DNA of 64,000 nt from Prochlorococcus marinus str. MIT 9312 (GCF_000012645.1 NC_007577.1:1426001-1490000), one strand, 5' to 3'; positions 11,899 through 23,787 are shown, counted from the first letter of the stretch. Numbers and translations are program-made. The notes: generated by a model not told the origin, from the sequence alone.

Positions 11899-12221
11899 TT
11901 TTGATACTTACCAAATTGATCATTATATAAATCATCTTCAACTTGATCACCAATTACGACATGCAAATCTGACTTAGGATATGCCACACACAAAAGGGCA
12001 AAACCTTTTTCTCTTAAATCATCATTTAATCCCATAGCATCTTCTTGCTCAACAATTCCTTCCAATATCCTGGATGCGCAACTTGTACAAACTCCTGTAC
12101 AACAACTATTTGGTAAATCTATCCCATTCATATTTGCCGCTGAAATAATATCTTGATCTTCTGGACATGAAAACATAAAAGTTTTTCCACCAAATTTTAC
12201 TTTGATATTATATTCAGACAT
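11895..12221 (-). CDS. 2Fe-2S plant-type ferredoxin
   Basis: This 108-residue electron carrier has the plant-type 2Fe-2S cluster ligands Cys40, Cys45, Cys48 and Cys78 (SCCTGVCTSC and LLCVAYP). Additional cysteines are at 19 and 41. It resembles but differs from the main photosynthetic PetF, so it is probably a specialised ferredoxin whose partner is unknown. It begins 20 bases after the ATP synthase gamma gene on the same strand and overlaps the following 63-residue gene by four bases, so read-through from the atp operon is possible. Confidence 0.92.
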   Translation of the reverse strand: MSEYNIKVKFGGKTFMFSCPEDQDIISAANMNGIDLPNSCCTGVCTSCASRILEGIVEQEDAMGLNDDLREKGFALLCVAYPKSDLHVVIGDQVEDDLYNDQFGKYQK

Positions 12222-12241
12222 ATACTAAATTATTTTTTCTG

Positions 12242-13192
12242 TTAAACAGCTGAGCCTCCTACAACCTCTAATATTTCTTGAGTAATAGCAGCTTGTCTAG
12301 CTTTATTATAGGTTAGATTTAAGGTGCTTGCCAATTCTTTCGCATTATCACTAGCATTATTCATCGCAGTCATCCTGCATGCTAGTTCTGAAGCTGCTGA
12401 CTCTTGAAGAGCCCTGAGTACCTGATTCTGTAAGTACAAGGGTAATAACGAATCTAATAGTTGATCAGGACTTTGTTCAAAGACAATATCTGAAGGCAAC
12501 TTCTCTGAATCACTTTTTTCAATATTTGATTTTTCAACGAGTAACTTACTATCTTTAGTTGTTAACCTAAAAATTTCATCATTTTCATCTGCAATACCTT
12601 GAGGGTCTAGTGGTAACAATGTTTGAACTACTGGTGCACAGCTTACAAGAGTGATGAATTTAGTATAAATAATCTCTACCCTATCAGCATTTTCGGATAA
12701 AAATTCAGCTAAGACTTCACTAGTTATACCTTCAGAATCTTTTGCAGTTGGCACCTGTTCTAGCTCTTTAAATGTGGTTTTAATTATGTATCTATCTTTC
12801 CTATTTTGAAAGTAACCTATTGCCTTTTTACCAACTAAGATCAAATTTGGTTCATAACCTTGTTTAATCAACTCTGCATACCTAATCTCAACCTTCTTGA
12901 TTATGTTGGTATTGTATCCTCCACATAATCCTCTATCAGCAGTTATGCATACCAAAGAAATTGTTTTAACATCTCTTTTGGATAAAAGAGGAGAATCTAC
13001 AGCTTCAAACTGTACTCTCGATTGAATATTTTCTAAAACTCGAGCAAGTTTATCTGCAAAAGGTCTACTCTTAAGAACTTGATCTTGTGCCCTCCTAACT
13101 TTTGCAGCTGCAACTAATCTCATTGCTTCTGTTATTTTTCGTGTGTTTTTAACAGAAACAATTCGATCTCTAATTTCTTTAAGATTTGCCAT
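12242..13192 (-). CDS. atpG: ATP synthase F1 subunit gamma
   Basis: This 316-residue rotor shaft subunit connects the c-ring to the catalytic head. The N-terminal helix (MANLKEIRDRIVSVKNTRKI) and C-terminal helix (NNASDNAKELASTLNLTYNKARQAAITQEI) are both typical. It is about 30 residues longer than E. coli gamma, consistent with the extra central segment of photosynthetic gamma subunits (here around 195-240, acidic and Lys-rich, without the plant redox cysteine pair). It is the last ATP synthase gene of this operon, 19 bases after atpA. Confidence 0.97.
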   Translation of the reverse strand: MANLKEIRDRIVSVKNTRKITEAMRLVAAAKVRRAQDQVLKSRPFADKLARVLENIQSRVQFEAVDSPLLSKRDVKTISLVCITADRGLCGGYNTNIIKKVEIRYAELIKQGYEPNLILVGKKAIGYFQNRKDRYIIKTTFKELEQVPTAKDSEGITSEVLAEFLSENADRVEIIYTKFITLVSCAPVVQTLLPLDPQGIADENDEIFRLTTKDSKLLVEKSNIEKSDSEKLPSDIVFEQSPDQLLDSLLPLYLQNQVLRALQESAASELACRMTAMNNASDNAKELASTLNLTYNKARQAAITQEILEVVGGSAV

Positions 13193-13211
13193 GATAATTC
13201 CTTAAATAAAT

Positions 13212-14741
<1,530 letters not shown>

Positions 14742-14759
14742 TTAAGGTTGATTTAAAAG

Positions 14760-15302
14760 TTACTTGGATAGTGACAACCCAAGTTTTCTAATTTGTGAAG
14801 CAAGAGAAGCATCAATTACTTTAGATCCTACACTTGCGACGAAACCACCAATAAGCGATGGGTCGATTTTAGTTACAAGTTCTAATTTTTGAGTTCCAGC
14901 GATATTGACGATCTTTTGGGTTATTAAACCTTTCTGTTCATCAGTAAGCTCGACTGCAGAAGTAACAGTTGCTAAAGCAATATTACTATTTTCTCGGTAA
15001 ATCTCTAAAAATCTATTAAGAATAGATGTGAGAATTCCAATTCTTTGCCTATCAGCCAATAATTTTAAGAAATTTAGCAATGAAGAATTAACCTTATTTG
15101 AAAAGATTTCAATAATGATTTTCTTCTTAGCTTCAGTTTCTAAAATTGGCGAGGATAGTGCCTTTTCCAATTCAGGGGAATCATTTAATAATTCAAGAAG
15201 TTGTTTAACCTCTGAAACCATCTCTTCAGTTTGCAAATTTTCATTTACAACTTGAAGTAATGCTTCTGCATATGGTGTAGTAACTGAATTTAAAAGTGGC
15301 AT
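14760..15302 (-). CDS. atpH: ATP synthase F1 subunit delta
   Basis: This 180-residue peripheral-stalk subunit (OSCP type) attaches the b/b' dimer to the top of F1. The chain is mostly helical, begins with the family-typical TPYAEALLQVV at residues 9-19, and ends with the conserved segment KIDPSLIGGFVASVGSKVIDAS. The ATG overlaps the last base of the b-subunit stop (TAATG), indicating coupled translation. Confidence 0.96.
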   Translation of the reverse strand: MPLLNSVTTPYAEALLQVVNENLQTEEMVSEVKQLLELLNDSPELEKALSSPILETEAKKKIIIEIFSNKVNSSLLNFLKLLADRQRIGILTSILNRFLEIYRENSNIALATVTSAVELTDEQKGLITQKIVNIAGTQKLELVTKIDPSLIGGFVASVGSKVIDASLASQIRKLGLSLSK

Positions 15303-15814
15303 TAGTTTACCTCAATATTATTAATTGATTGAGTTACCAAATTTTCTTGAGTTGTTGAATCAAGTCGATTTGGGAGAGAGTCTAAAGCTTTCTTAATTGC
15401 TAGTTCAACAGCCTCTTTTCGAAGTTGAGAAATTGCTCTGGATGCTTCAGAGCTTTCATCAGAGATTGCGCTTTGTTTAATTCGTGCCATCTCTTCAATT
15501 GCTTTTTTCTCACTTTCCATTCTGATCGATTCGGATCTTTTGAAGGAATCTGCTTTAATTTGACTAGCCTTCTCTTCTGCTGAAGATAAGTCTTTTTTTG
15601 CCTTATCTAGAGCTTTAGTAGCATTAACTAGTCGATCTTCGGCATCTTTTAATTCAAGAAGAATTCCTTCTCTTCTTTTTTGGAGCATTTTCCCTAGAAA
15701 ACTAGGCAAAAATTTATATAGGCCAAAGACCACTACAGCCCAATTAAGGATATTAGTTTCGAATAAATTGAAGTTCAATCCAAAACCTTCTGTAGCTAAA
15801 AGAGTTAAATTCAT
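15302..15814 (-). CDS. atpF: ATP synthase Fo subunit b
   Basis: This 170-residue peripheral-stalk subunit has one N-terminal membrane segment (about residues 20-40, [19 protein letters not shown]) followed by a long charged coiled-coil helix. It pairs with b' from the gene immediately upstream, as in chloroplasts and cyanobacteria. It overlaps b' by four bases (ATGA) and delta by one base, so the three stalk genes are translationally linked. Confidence 0.96.
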   Translation of the reverse strand: MNLTLLATEGFGLNFNLFETNILNWAVVVFGLYKFLPSFLGKMLQKRREGILLELKDAEDRLVNATKALDKAKKDLSSAEEKASQIKADSFKRSESIRMESEKKAIEEMARIKQSAISDESSEASRAISQLRKEAVELAIKKALDSLPNRLDSTTQENLVTQSINNIEVN

Positions 15815-16272
15815 TTTTCTAGAATCAATCTATTAACAATAAGTTCGCTTAGATCATCAGCCTGTTTAGAAAGTTGATCACGAGCAGCAGACGTCTGACT
15901 TTCAATTTCTAGTCTTGCTTTTTCTTTTGAAGCATTTGCTTCATTGTTAGCAAGTTCTAGCGCTTCTTTATAGAGCTTGTCAGACTCATTCTCAGCTTCG
16001 CCAACAATTCTTTGGGCTTCTGTACGAGCACTTTGAAGCTGAGTTAATAATTCAGCTTCTAATTTTTTAACCTCAGAAAGTTTATTTTTGGCCTCAATAA
16101 TATTATTACTTACAAACTTTTCTCTTTTTTCTACAACATTGCCAACAGGCTTAAAAAAGAGAGAATTTAATATGTAAGTGAGCGCAACTACTTGTATCGC
16201 CATTAGTGGCAAAGTGGCATTTATATCAAATAATCCACCTTCTGTAGCACCAAAAAAATTAAAGGCCAACAT
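15811..16272 (-). CDS. atpF2: ATP synthase Fo subunit b'
   Basis: This 153-residue second b-type subunit (also named atpG in cyanobacteria and plants) has a membrane segment at about residues 18-40 ([19 protein letters not shown]) and a long coiled coil rich in Glu, Lys and Ala. A divergent b' next to b marks photosynthetic organisms. It lies 68 bases downstream of the c-subunit gene and overlaps atpF by four bases. Confidence 0.95.
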   Translation of the reverse strand: MLAFNFFGATEGGLFDINATLPLMAIQVVALTYILNSLFFKPVGNVVEKREKFVSNNIIEAKNKLSEVKKLEAELLTQLQSARTEAQRIVGEAENESDKLYKEALELANNEANASKEKARLEIESQTSAARDQLSKQADDLSELIVNRLILEK

Positions 16273-16340
16273 ATGATTCAGTTGAAGTTAAAAAATTAAA
16301 TTTAAATATTGCTAATAAGGATTAGAAGCAATATTAACTT

Positions 16341-16604
<264 letters not shown>

Positions 16605-16663
16605 TTAATACTTGTGATAATCTTTGTTGTCATAAACGCTTGGACATCCTTTCTTTTAAGAAT

Positions 16664-16718
16664 GGGTCTGATATTTTTCAGACCTACGCAATTAGATATC
16701 TTGCCAGATTACAGACCC
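16664..16718 (-). promoter_or_regulatory. Alternative stem sequences between atpB and atpE
   Basis: GGTCTGA at 16665-16671 pairs perfectly with TCAGACC at 16678-16684 around a six-base loop. The same arm (GGGTCTG at 16664-16670) can instead pair with CAGACCC at 16712-16718. The two pairings exclude each other. They lie in the transcribed spacer between the a-subunit and c-subunit genes. By analogy with other atp operons, such a structure may stabilise or adjust translation of the atpE message. This role is inferred. Confidence 0.5.
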
Positions 16719-16751
16719 TTTGTAAAAGCGTCTGAATGTATAAGAAGAAAG

Positions 16752-17477
16752 CTAATGATGTTCTTCAACAGCTTCTCCAATGTAGTAGGCCGCTAAAGTT
16801 GCGAAAATCAATGCCTGAATTGCACTAGTAAATAATCCTAGGAACATAACAGGTATTGGGAGAATGAGCGGAACTAAAAAGACTAGAACACCAACAACAA
16901 GTTCATCAGCCAAAATATTTCCAAATAGCCTGAAAGAGAGTGATAAAGGTTTCGTAAAGTCCTCTAGAATTTTGAAAGGAAGCATAATCGGAGTTGGGTG
17001 AACATAGTATTCGAAGTATCTCCAACCCTTATTGCTTAACCCTGCATAGAAATAAGAAAGTGAAACCAATAAAGCCAAGGCTATAGTGGTATTGATATCT
17101 GCAGTAGGCGCTCCTAATTCTCCACTTGGTAACTTAATCAATCTCCAAGGAATTAAAGCTCCTCCCCAATTACTAACAAAGACGAATAAAAATAAAGTAC
17201 CTATAAATGGCATCCAATCTCTATAAACTTTTTCACCTATTTGCGTCCTAGCAAGATCTCTTATGTAATCCCAGAGAAACTCAAGCAAGTTTTGAAGGCC
17301 TTTAGGATCATTTTCCATTTTTTTAGTTCCTAAAGAAATAAAAACTAATAACGCTCCTAATAAAATCCAAGATGTTAAAAATACCTGCCCATGAAGTCTG
17401 ATATTTCCAATTTGCCAATAAAGATGTTGACCAACTTCTAATGCTGCAAAATTTGTTAGCAAGGAATTAAAAAGCAT
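16752..17477 (-). CDS. atpB: ATP synthase Fo subunit a
   Basis: This 241-residue membrane subunit contains the proton half-channels next to the c-ring (called atpI in plant naming). Hydrophobic spans occur at about 33-51, 92-112, 128-147 and 188-235. The essential arginine is Arg183 in the motif [12 protein letters not shown]. The length fits cyanobacterial subunit a. It is second in the operon, 23 bases after the Atp1 gene. Confidence 0.98.
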   Translation of the reverse strand: MLFNSLLTNFAALEVGQHLYWQIGNIRLHGQVFLTSWILLGALLVFISLGTKKMENDPKGLQNLLEFLWDYIRDLARTQIGEKVYRDWMPFIGTLFLFVFVSNWGGALIPWRLIKLPSGELGAPTADINTTIALALLVSLSYFYAGLSNKGWRYFEYYVHPTPIMLPFKILEDFTKPLSLSFRLFGNILADELVVGVLVFLVPLILPIPVMFLGLFTSAIQALIFATLAAYYIGEAVEEHH

Positions 17478-17500
17478 TTGTTTTGAATAAAAAAATTTAC

Positions 17501-17977
17501 TTAAGAACGTGAAAAATAAAGAATGAGTGAAGGCTTATAAATGAAAAAACCTATCATTGCAGGAAAAATATCCAAAGATCCTAGCTTGCTCGCAAAAATA
17601 AAGAGGCAAACTGGAACTAAAAGTTGCAATTTTGATACACCTGATGATTCTTTACCAAGTTTCCCTATACTTTTGGCAAGCAAACGTAAGTAAAAAATAC
17701 CAGAAATTGCACCTATAAAAATACTAAAACCAAAAGTAAATCCTAGAAAAATTCCAGTTATTGATGCTAATAAAATAGAAACAATAAAAGTAATGCCAAA
17801 AATTGTTAATTGCAATTTTGTGTATTCATCATTTTGAGAAAGCAAATTATCTATTTGATTGGCAATGCCAGATTTACTTTCTTTAATGATCGAATTATTC
17901 AGGGATTGAGGAAATTGAACATTCTTATTGGAAGGATGCTCAAGTTTTTTTCTATTTGAGTCCACTGATGTGAACAT
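17501..17977 (-). CDS. Atp1/AtpI-like ATP synthase assembly protein
   Basis: This 158-residue protein is the small non-structural product that opens cyanobacterial atp operons (Atp1, related to UncI). It has a polar N-terminal region of about 55 residues and then hydrophobic segments at about 57-100 and 118-155. Relatives are proposed to help c-ring assembly or ion homeostasis. The assignment rests mainly on position as first gene of the operon and the membrane pattern, because this family is poorly conserved. Confidence 0.82.
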   Translation of the reverse strand: MFTSVDSNRKKLEHPSNKNVQFPQSLNNSIIKESKSGIANQIDNLLSQNDEYTKLQLTIFGITFIVSILLASITGIFLGFTFGFSIFIGAISGIFYLRLLAKSIGKLGKESSGVSKLQLLVPVCLFIFASKLGSLDIFPAMIGFFIYKPSLILYFSRS

Positions 17978-18010
17978 AGTTTAGAAATCCTCTCTGAATG
18001 GTTTGAAGTA

Positions 18011-18016
18011 AGTATA
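18011..18016 (-). promoter_or_regulatory. Candidate -10 box for the atp operon
   Basis: On the minus strand this reads TATACT, within TTTATATACTTACTTC, 34 bases before the Atp1 start at 17977. The spacing suits a short leader for the operon. No convincing -35 box is visible. The assignment is tentative. Confidence 0.3.
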
Positions 18017-18236
18017 TAAACTCACGGAATCTATCACGGAGAGGTACCTTTTAGCTAGTTTTTTTCTACAAAAAATTAATTCTTAAGATTTACGATGAAT
18101 CTGTAGACCGTATTCTTCAAAAATAAAATTTATGAAGATTAATCTTTTTAATTGCTTTAACACTTTAAAACGTTAATAAAAGACTTGGCAAAATCTCAAT
18201 TAAACGTCTCAATAGTACATACTACATCTAAAAAAA

Positions 18237-19472
18237 TTGGAGATAAGTCAAGAAAAAATAAAATATAAAAGAATTTCTAAAAGAAAAAAAACCTTTAGTT
18301 CTAATTACAAAAAAAATCTAAGCAATGTAACAGAGTCTATAGTTCCCCTACCTTGGACGATATGGCCTTATGAGGCAAAAATTCTCATTGTCCTCATTGG
18401 AATTTGGTCGATATTAGGAATATGCATACTAGGATCATCAAGTTGGTGGGTGGCTAGTAGGGAAATGGGAAATTGGGCTTACTTCTTAAAAAAACAAATT
18501 ATTTGGACAATTCCAGGAATTGGTCTATTTTATTTCGTTCTTAATACAAACATTAGAAATCTTTTAAAGTTTTCAAGAATTATTTTTTATATTTTATTCT
18601 TTTTGATTTTCCTTACCAATTTTACTGGAATTACAGTTAATGGATCTTCAAGATGGCTAGTGCTTGGCAATTTACGTCTGCAGCCATCTGAATTAATTAA
18701 ACCTTTTCTAATTCTAGAAGCTTCTAACCTTTTCGCACATTGGAATCTAGTAAAGAATGATAAAAAATTAATTTCAATAATATCCTTTGGTTTATTAATT
18801 TTATTAATACTAAAACAGCCTAATTTAAGTACTGCATCACTAACTGGAATTCTTCTTTGGGTAATGGGTTTATGCGGAGGTGTAAAACTTAGCTCTCTTT
18901 GCTCATTTGCTTCAATAGGATTCATTACTGGATGTATTAGCATCCTTAATAACGAATATCAAAAACTTAGAGTTACTTCATTTATTAATCCTTGGAAAGA
19001 TCAACAGGAAAGTGGATTTCAATTGGTTCAGAGTTTATTAGCTATAGGTTCAGGTGGTCTATTTGGCGAAGGTTTTGGACTGTCTATACAAAAATTACAG
19101 TATCTACCGTTCATGTATACAGATTTTATTTTTGCCATTTTTGCGGAAGAATTTGGTTTGGTGGGGTGTACTTTATTCTTAGGATTTTTAGCAATATTCT
19201 CTTATATAAGCCTCATAATTAGTCTTAAGTGCAGAAACAACTATACAAAATTAGTTGCTATCGGATGTGGTGTATTGTTGACAGGTCAATCAATAATGCA
19301 TATTGCTGTAGCAACAGGTTCAATGCCTACTACAGGCTTACCACTACCTTTCATTAGTTATGGTGGCAATTCATTAATAGCGTCTTTTTTTATTGCAGGG
19401 ATGTTAGTGAGATGTTCATTAGAATCAACAGGATTGATTGGTATGATTAGTACACGAAAGACTCTTAATTAG
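18237..19472 (+). CDS. ftsW: Cell division protein FtsW (SEDS family)
   Basis: This 411-residue polytopic membrane protein is a SEDS peptidoglycan glycosyltransferase that works with a class B PBP at the septum. A basic, cytoplasmic N-terminus of about 45 residues precedes roughly ten hydrophobic spans. The signature near the end, TTGLPLPFISYGGNSLI (about residues 366-382), points to the FtsW/RodA family and favours FtsW. Translation appears to start at TTG (18237): an in-frame stop lies just upstream and the first in-frame ATG is inside the membrane region. It is divergent from the atp operon. Confidence 0.92.
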   Translation: MEISQEKIKYKRISKRKKTFSSNYKKNLSNVTESIVPLPWTIWPYEAKILIVLIGIWSILGICILGSSSWWVASREMGNWAYFLKKQIIWTIPGIGLFYFVLNTNIRNLLKFSRIIFYILFFLIFLTNFTGITVNGSSRWLVLGNLRLQPSELIKPFLILEASNLFAHWNLVKNDKKLISIISFGLLILLILKQPNLSTASLTGILLWVMGLCGGVKLSSLCSFASIGFITGCISILNNEYQKLRVTSFINPWKDQQESGFQLVQSLLAIGSGGLFGEGFGLSIQKLQYLPFMYTDFIFAIFAEEFGLVGCTLFLGFLAIFSYISLIISLKCRNNYTKLVAIGCGVLLTGQSIMHIAVATGSMPTTGLPLPFISYGGNSLIASFFIAGMLVRCSLESTGLIGMISTRKTLN

Positions 19473-19554
19473 TTAGAATTTAAAGGATTAAAGTCAAACT
19501 ATCGAATCATTTAATTTAGTTATTTCAGAATTATCTCAAAAGGGTAATCTGCTT

Positions 19555-20211
19555 ATGCAGAATGGTCTTAATAGTCCTGGTCCATTTACTATATTTTTGG
19601 TTTTCAGCGCAGGACTATTAACGAGTCTTGGACCATGTTCATTATCATTACTTCCAGTAACAATTGCTTATATAGGAGGAACAGAGAAAAATAAATTTAA
19701 ACTTATTAGTTTTTCAGGAGGAGTAGTTTTTTCGCTTGTTGCACTGGGGGCTGCGAGTGGATTCTTAGGTAAAATATATGGGCAAATTCCATCTTATTAC
19801 ACATCATTTGTTGCCCTAATAGCAATAATAATGGGTTTAAATTTATTAGGAATTCTAAAGTTTCAGTTTCCGAATGGACCCGATCTAAAAAAAATAGAAG
19901 AAAAAATACCACCCCTCTTAGCACCTTTTACAATAGGAACTACTTTTGGACTAGCCTCTTCACCTTGCATCACTCCAGTTTTAGCTACTCTTTTGGCTTG
20001 GGTATCGCAAGCTAAAAACCCAATAATCTCAATTATTTTTTTATTTTTCTTCGGAATAGGCCAAGTCACTCCATTAATCATTGCGGGAGCCACGGCAGAA
20101 AACTTAAAAAAATTTTTAGAGCTTAGAAAATTTAGCCAAATAATTCCCACCTTAAGTGGGATATTTTTAGTTGCCCTAGGATTATTAAATTTATTTTCAA
20201 ATTGGATCTAA
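19555..20211 (+). CDS. ccdA: Cytochrome c biogenesis protein CcdA
   Basis: This 218-residue protein with about six membrane spans carries reducing equivalents across the thylakoid membrane for haem attachment to c-type cytochromes (system II). The two redox cysteines are visible in internally similar motifs: Cys28 in LGPCSL and Cys138 in SSPCITP. The start ATG at 19555 lies 82 bases after ftsW. The stop is directly followed by the ATG of ccsB, as expected for partners in one pathway. Confidence 0.95.
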   Translation: MQNGLNSPGPFTIFLVFSAGLLTSLGPCSLSLLPVTIAYIGGTEKNKFKLISFSGGVVFSLVALGAASGFLGKIYGQIPSYYTSFVALIAIIMGLNLLGILKFQFPNGPDLKKIEEKIPPLLAPFTIGTTFGLASSPCITPVLATLLAWVSQAKNPIISIIFLFFFGIGQVTPLIIAGATAENLKKFLELRKFSQIIPTLSGIFLVALGLLNLFSNWI

Positions 20212-21498
20212 ATGATTATTTTTAAGAATCTAATTTTAAAAATATCAAGTTTAAGATTCGCTATATCACTGATAATCTTCATAGCCATTACAAGTGGCAT
20301 AGGTACTTTTATACCTCAAGGTAATAGTAATAAATTCTATATTGATAATTTCGATAGTGCTCCCATTTTTGGATTTTTAGATGGAGAAAAAGTCTTAAAA
20401 CTTCAATTGGATCATATATATACAAGCATTTGGTTTTTATTTACATTAATTCTTCTTTGCATTTCCTTATCAGCTTGTAGTTTCAGGAGACAAATTCCTT
20501 CATTAAAAGCTTCATTAAAATGGATTGAATACAATAACGAAAAAAAATTTAGCAAACTGCAATTAACTTCAAGTCACCCAATCAATCAAGATGGAGACCA
20601 TATATCAAAAGTAGATTTATTACTTAAAAAAAGAGGATGGAAAACATACAAATTTAAAAGTCATATTTCTGCAAGAAGGGGTTTAATTGGAAAAATCGGT
20701 CCTTTAGTTGTACATATCGGATTAATAGTCTTGCTTCTAGGTTCAGCATATGGAAGTTTTACAAGTCAATCAAATGAACAATATTTATTGCCTGGAGAAA
20801 GTTTGGATCTTGTTAATGAGAGTACAAACTCAAAAGCGAATATTAAATTAGTCAATTTTTCTATAGAACGAGAAAGTGATGGTATACCCAAACAGTTTAT
20901 TTCAAAGTTAAATTTTTCTTCTGAAGATCTAAATATAAATGAAATTAAAACCGCCAAAGTTAATCACCCAATCAGATTTAAAGGATTAACTATTTATCAA
21001 GCTGATTGGGCAATATCAAATGTTGTTTTAGAAATAGATAATATCCTTTATCAATTACAATTAAAGGAGATTCCCGAAATCGGCAATCAAGTTTGGGGAG
21101 TTTTAGTTGAATTAGGATCAGAGACAAAAAAAAATTTCCTTTTAACAATAGATAATGAAAATGGTCCTCTTAAAATTTCCAATGTAGAAAATTTTTCCGG
21201 GAATAATCTCTATATCAATGACAGACCCTTAGAAGTTAACTCTTCAAAAGTATCTCTGAAAAAAATAATCCCAAGCAGTGGATTAATAATTAAAAATGAT
21301 CCTTCTATACCATTTATTTACTTTTCTTTTATTTTAATAATTTTTGGAACAATAATAAGTCTTATACCAACTAACCAATTATGGATTTTTGTGAATAAAG
21401 AATCACACAAGTTATCCATTGGAGGTCTTAGCAATAAAAATCTAGTTGGTTTTAAAAAAGAATTTTTTAAATTATCAGAAGAAATAAAAAATTTTTAA
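20212..21498 (+). CDS. ccsB: Cytochrome c biogenesis protein CcsB (Ccs1/ResB)
   Basis: This 428-residue ResB-family protein acts in system II cytochrome c maturation, delivering and ligating haem with CcsA. Hydrophobic spans occur at about 12-32, 75-95, 160-180 and near 365-385, and a large lumenal domain lies between the third and fourth. The N-terminal pattern [24 protein letters not shown] is typical of the family. It begins at the base after the ccdA stop. Its TAA shares the bases TTAA with the convergent queF stop. Confidence 0.94.
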   Translation: MIIFKNLILKISSLRFAISLIIFIAITSGIGTFIPQGNSNKFYIDNFDSAPIFGFLDGEKVLKLQLDHIYTSIWFLFTLILLCISLSACSFRRQIPSLKASLKWIEYNNEKKFSKLQLTSSHPINQDGDHISKVDLLLKKRGWKTYKFKSHISARRGLIGKIGPLVVHIGLIVLLLGSAYGSFTSQSNEQYLLPGESLDLVNESTNSKANIKLVNFSIERESDGIPKQFISKLNFSSEDLNINEIKTAKVNHPIRFKGLTIYQADWAISNVVLEIDNILYQLQLKEIPEIGNQVWGVLVELGSETKKNFLLTIDNENGPLKISNVENFSGNNLYINDRPLEVNSSKVSLKKIIPSSGLIIKNDPSIPFIYFSFILIIFGTIISLIPTNQLWIFVNKESHKLSIGGLSNKNLVGFKKEFFKLSEEIKNF

Positions 21499-21905
21499 TT
21501 TCTTTTCTGTCCACTAAAAATATCTAACTGCATTGAAACATTCCCCCTAGGGTTAAATGCAGCATTTAAATGTATCCAGTGAGGTGAGCCTTCATTCACT
21601 AAATCATCCATAATTCTATTAACAACTTCCTCATGTGATATTTTTATATCTCTAAAATTATTAATATAAAGCTTTAAAGACTTCAACTCATAGACACTCA
21701 AATTAGGTTGATAAATAATATTTAGCTTTGCAAAATCTGGATAACCAGAAAAGGGGCACTTACATGTGAATTCAGGTAACTGAATAGAAATTTCATAAAT
21801 TCTTTTCTTATTTGGATTCTCAAAACAAATTATTTTTGATTCTTCAATAATTCTTTCACCATAAAGTGGTCTTTGCGTCGAATCATCTAATTTAGCTGTA
21901 CTCAT
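21495..21905 (-). CDS. queF: NADPH-dependent 7-cyano-7-deazaguanine reductase
   Basis: This 136-residue enzyme reduces preQ0 to preQ1 in the synthesis of the tRNA base queuosine. It is a short, single-domain (type I) QueF. The likely catalytic cysteine is Cys50 within FTCKCPFSG, with Asp57 in YPDFA nearby. The QueF signature is ELKSLKLY at residues 73-80, followed by the substrate-side His91-Glu92. Its stop overlaps the ccsB stop by four bases (TTAA). Confidence 0.96.
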   Translation of the reverse strand: MSTAKLDDSTQRPLYGERIIEESKIICFENPNKKRIYEISIQLPEFTCKCPFSGYPDFAKLNIIYQPNLSVYELKSLKLYINNFRDIKISHEEVVNRIMDDLVNEGSPHWIHLNAAFNPRGNVSMQLDIFSGQKRN

Positions 21906-22017
21906 TTTTAGTAGAACTTATTTACTAAACCTATATAAAAAGATCAAAATCTGCAAAAATCACAACAAGCTTAAGTATTACAATTGAATAAGTCAAAAGC
22001 TGTTAAATCTTATTTTT

Positions 22018-22060
22018 GTATCATCTATAACATTCATAATGTCGCTTAAAAGGGTTATAT
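22018..22060 (+). promoter_or_regulatory. Candidate NtcA-type promoter upstream of the glnB unit
   Basis: GTATCATCTATAAC at 22018-22031 fits the NtcA box GTA-N8-TAC except for one base (AAC instead of TAC). A TTATAT -10-like box follows at 22055-22060, 23 bases later, which is the usual spacing for NtcA-activated promoters. The next genes are the 81-residue gene at 22083 and glnB at 22353. Regulation by nitrogen status is inferred from this arrangement alone. Confidence 0.45.
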
Positions 22061-22082
22061 GTGTTTAGTTCAATGAAAATTA

Positions 22083-22328
22083 ATGGACATTTGTTTGATA
22101 ACTATCGATAACAACTTAAATAAATCCCTTCAACCAAAAAGCGCAATTGGAATGTTATGGCTTCAAACACACTTTGAGAATGATCAGTGGGAAGCGTTGT
22201 CAAATAGTACAGTAATCATTTCCGAAGAAAATTCCCAATTATTAATTGAAGACGCCACGAATGCAGGTCTTAATATTAGATGTTTTTCTGATATTTCAAT
22301 GTTGGATGTTTTCCCAAAAAACAATTAA
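22083..22328 (+). CDS. Hypothetical protein upstream of glnB, 81 residues
   Basis: I do not recognise this family. The product begins MDICLITIDNNLNKSLQPKS and ends CFSDISMLDVFPKNN. It appears soluble and alpha/beta, with no membrane segment. It is 24 bases upstream of glnB and in the same direction, so the two are probably co-transcribed. A link to nitrogen signalling is suggested only by this neighbourhood. Confidence 0.75.
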   Translation: MDICLITIDNNLNKSLQPKSAIGMLWLQTHFENDQWEALSNSTVIISEENSQLLIEDATNAGLNIRCFSDISMLDVFPKNN

Positions 22329-22691
<363 letters not shown>

Positions 22692-22692
22692 T

Positions 22693-23505
22693 TCAAAGAG
22701 TTTCTTTTACTAAATTTTGTATATATTCACTATTAATTCTTGGATTTGATTCACTTCTTAAACACATCCAAGCTAGATATTCATGATTTCCAGCAGGACC
22801 TACCAGCGGAGAAGCTATCAAATTCTTAATATTCCATTGGAAATTCTCAGCAGCATAAATAACAGCCTCTATAGCCTCAGTGTGAAATTTAGGATTGCGA
22901 ACAACACCACCTTTACTGACTTTATCTTTACCCACCTCAAATTGGGGTTTAATTAAAAATATTCCCTCAATACAATCACCTTCTAATAAATTACCAATAG
23001 ATTTAAAAACTAACTTTAATGAAATAAAAGATAAATCAGCAACCACAAAATTTGGTAATTCATTACTTCTAGATAAAAGATCATTAGGTTTTAATTTTCG
23101 AATATTAGTTCGTTCAAAAAGTATGACTTTTGGGTTATTTCTAATCTTCCATGCAGTCTGTCCATAACCAACATCTATCCCATAAACTAACTTTGCTCCT
23201 TGTTGCAATAAGCAATCAGTAAATCCCCCAGTAGAGATTCCTGCGTCAAGACATATTTTATCTTTTACTTTAATTTCAAGTTTTTTAAATGCCTCCAATA
23301 ATTTTTCGCCGCCCCTTGATACAAACATAGGTTCGGAATCAATAAAAAATTCAGATCCAATTAATACTTGTTGTCCAGGTTTATCCAATACTTTTCCATT
23401 TATATCTCTAACTTTGCCCGCAAGAATTAAACCTTGGGCTTTTTGACGAGTTTCACATAAACCTTTATTTAGAAGATAAAGGTCTAATCTACTTTTTTTA
23501 ATCAT
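22693..23505 (-). CDS. tlyA: TlyA-family rRNA 2'-O-methyltransferase
   Basis: This 270-residue protein has an N-terminal S4 RNA-binding domain (about residues 1-62, SRLDLYLLNKGLCETRQKAQ) and an FtsJ-like methyltransferase domain with the SAM loop DAGISTGG at 87-94. TlyA enzymes methylate a cytidine ribose in rRNA. Earlier annotations called this family hemolysin A. The length is normal and the start ATG is clear. Confidence 0.9.
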   Translation of the reverse strand: MIKKSRLDLYLLNKGLCETRQKAQGLILAGKVRDINGKVLDKPGQQVLIGSEFFIDSEPMFVSRGGEKLLEAFKKLEIKVKDKICLDAGISTGGFTDCLLQQGAKLVYGIDVGYGQTAWKIRNNPKVILFERTNIRKLKPNDLLSRSNELPNFVVADLSFISLKLVFKSIGNLLEGDCIEGIFLIKPQFEVGKDKVSKGGVVRNPKFHTEAIEAVIYAAENFQWNIKNLIASPLVGPAGNHEYLAWMCLRSESNPRINSEYIQNLVKETL

Positions 23506-23787
23506 CTATTACTCAATAAAAAAAGACTGAATAATGAATTTCTACAAGATTAAGATCCAGATTCTTTAATACCTTCCAATTTTAAATTAGAACTAAAAAT
23601 TTACCCATTATTAACGAAAGGAATAAATGCAAACATTTTTATATTTAAGCTTTCATTATTAGCCAGAAAAATGTTACATAAGAAAATAATAAGCAGGCAA
23701 ATATGTTCAATGGCAAGTACATCTTTAAGGTATAGGGCAATAATTCGATTTTGGTTATAAAGTTTAAATTGATAATTAATAAAAATT

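Noticed and set aside
18041-18075. Terminator-like T-run after GGTACC
   Set aside because: No gene is transcribed toward it on the plus strand and no convincing stem precedes the T-run.
23506-23787. Possible small gene or RNA between tlyA and purB
   Set aside because: Open frames are about ten codons only and no stable stem or known small RNA motif is evident; it probably contains just promoters.
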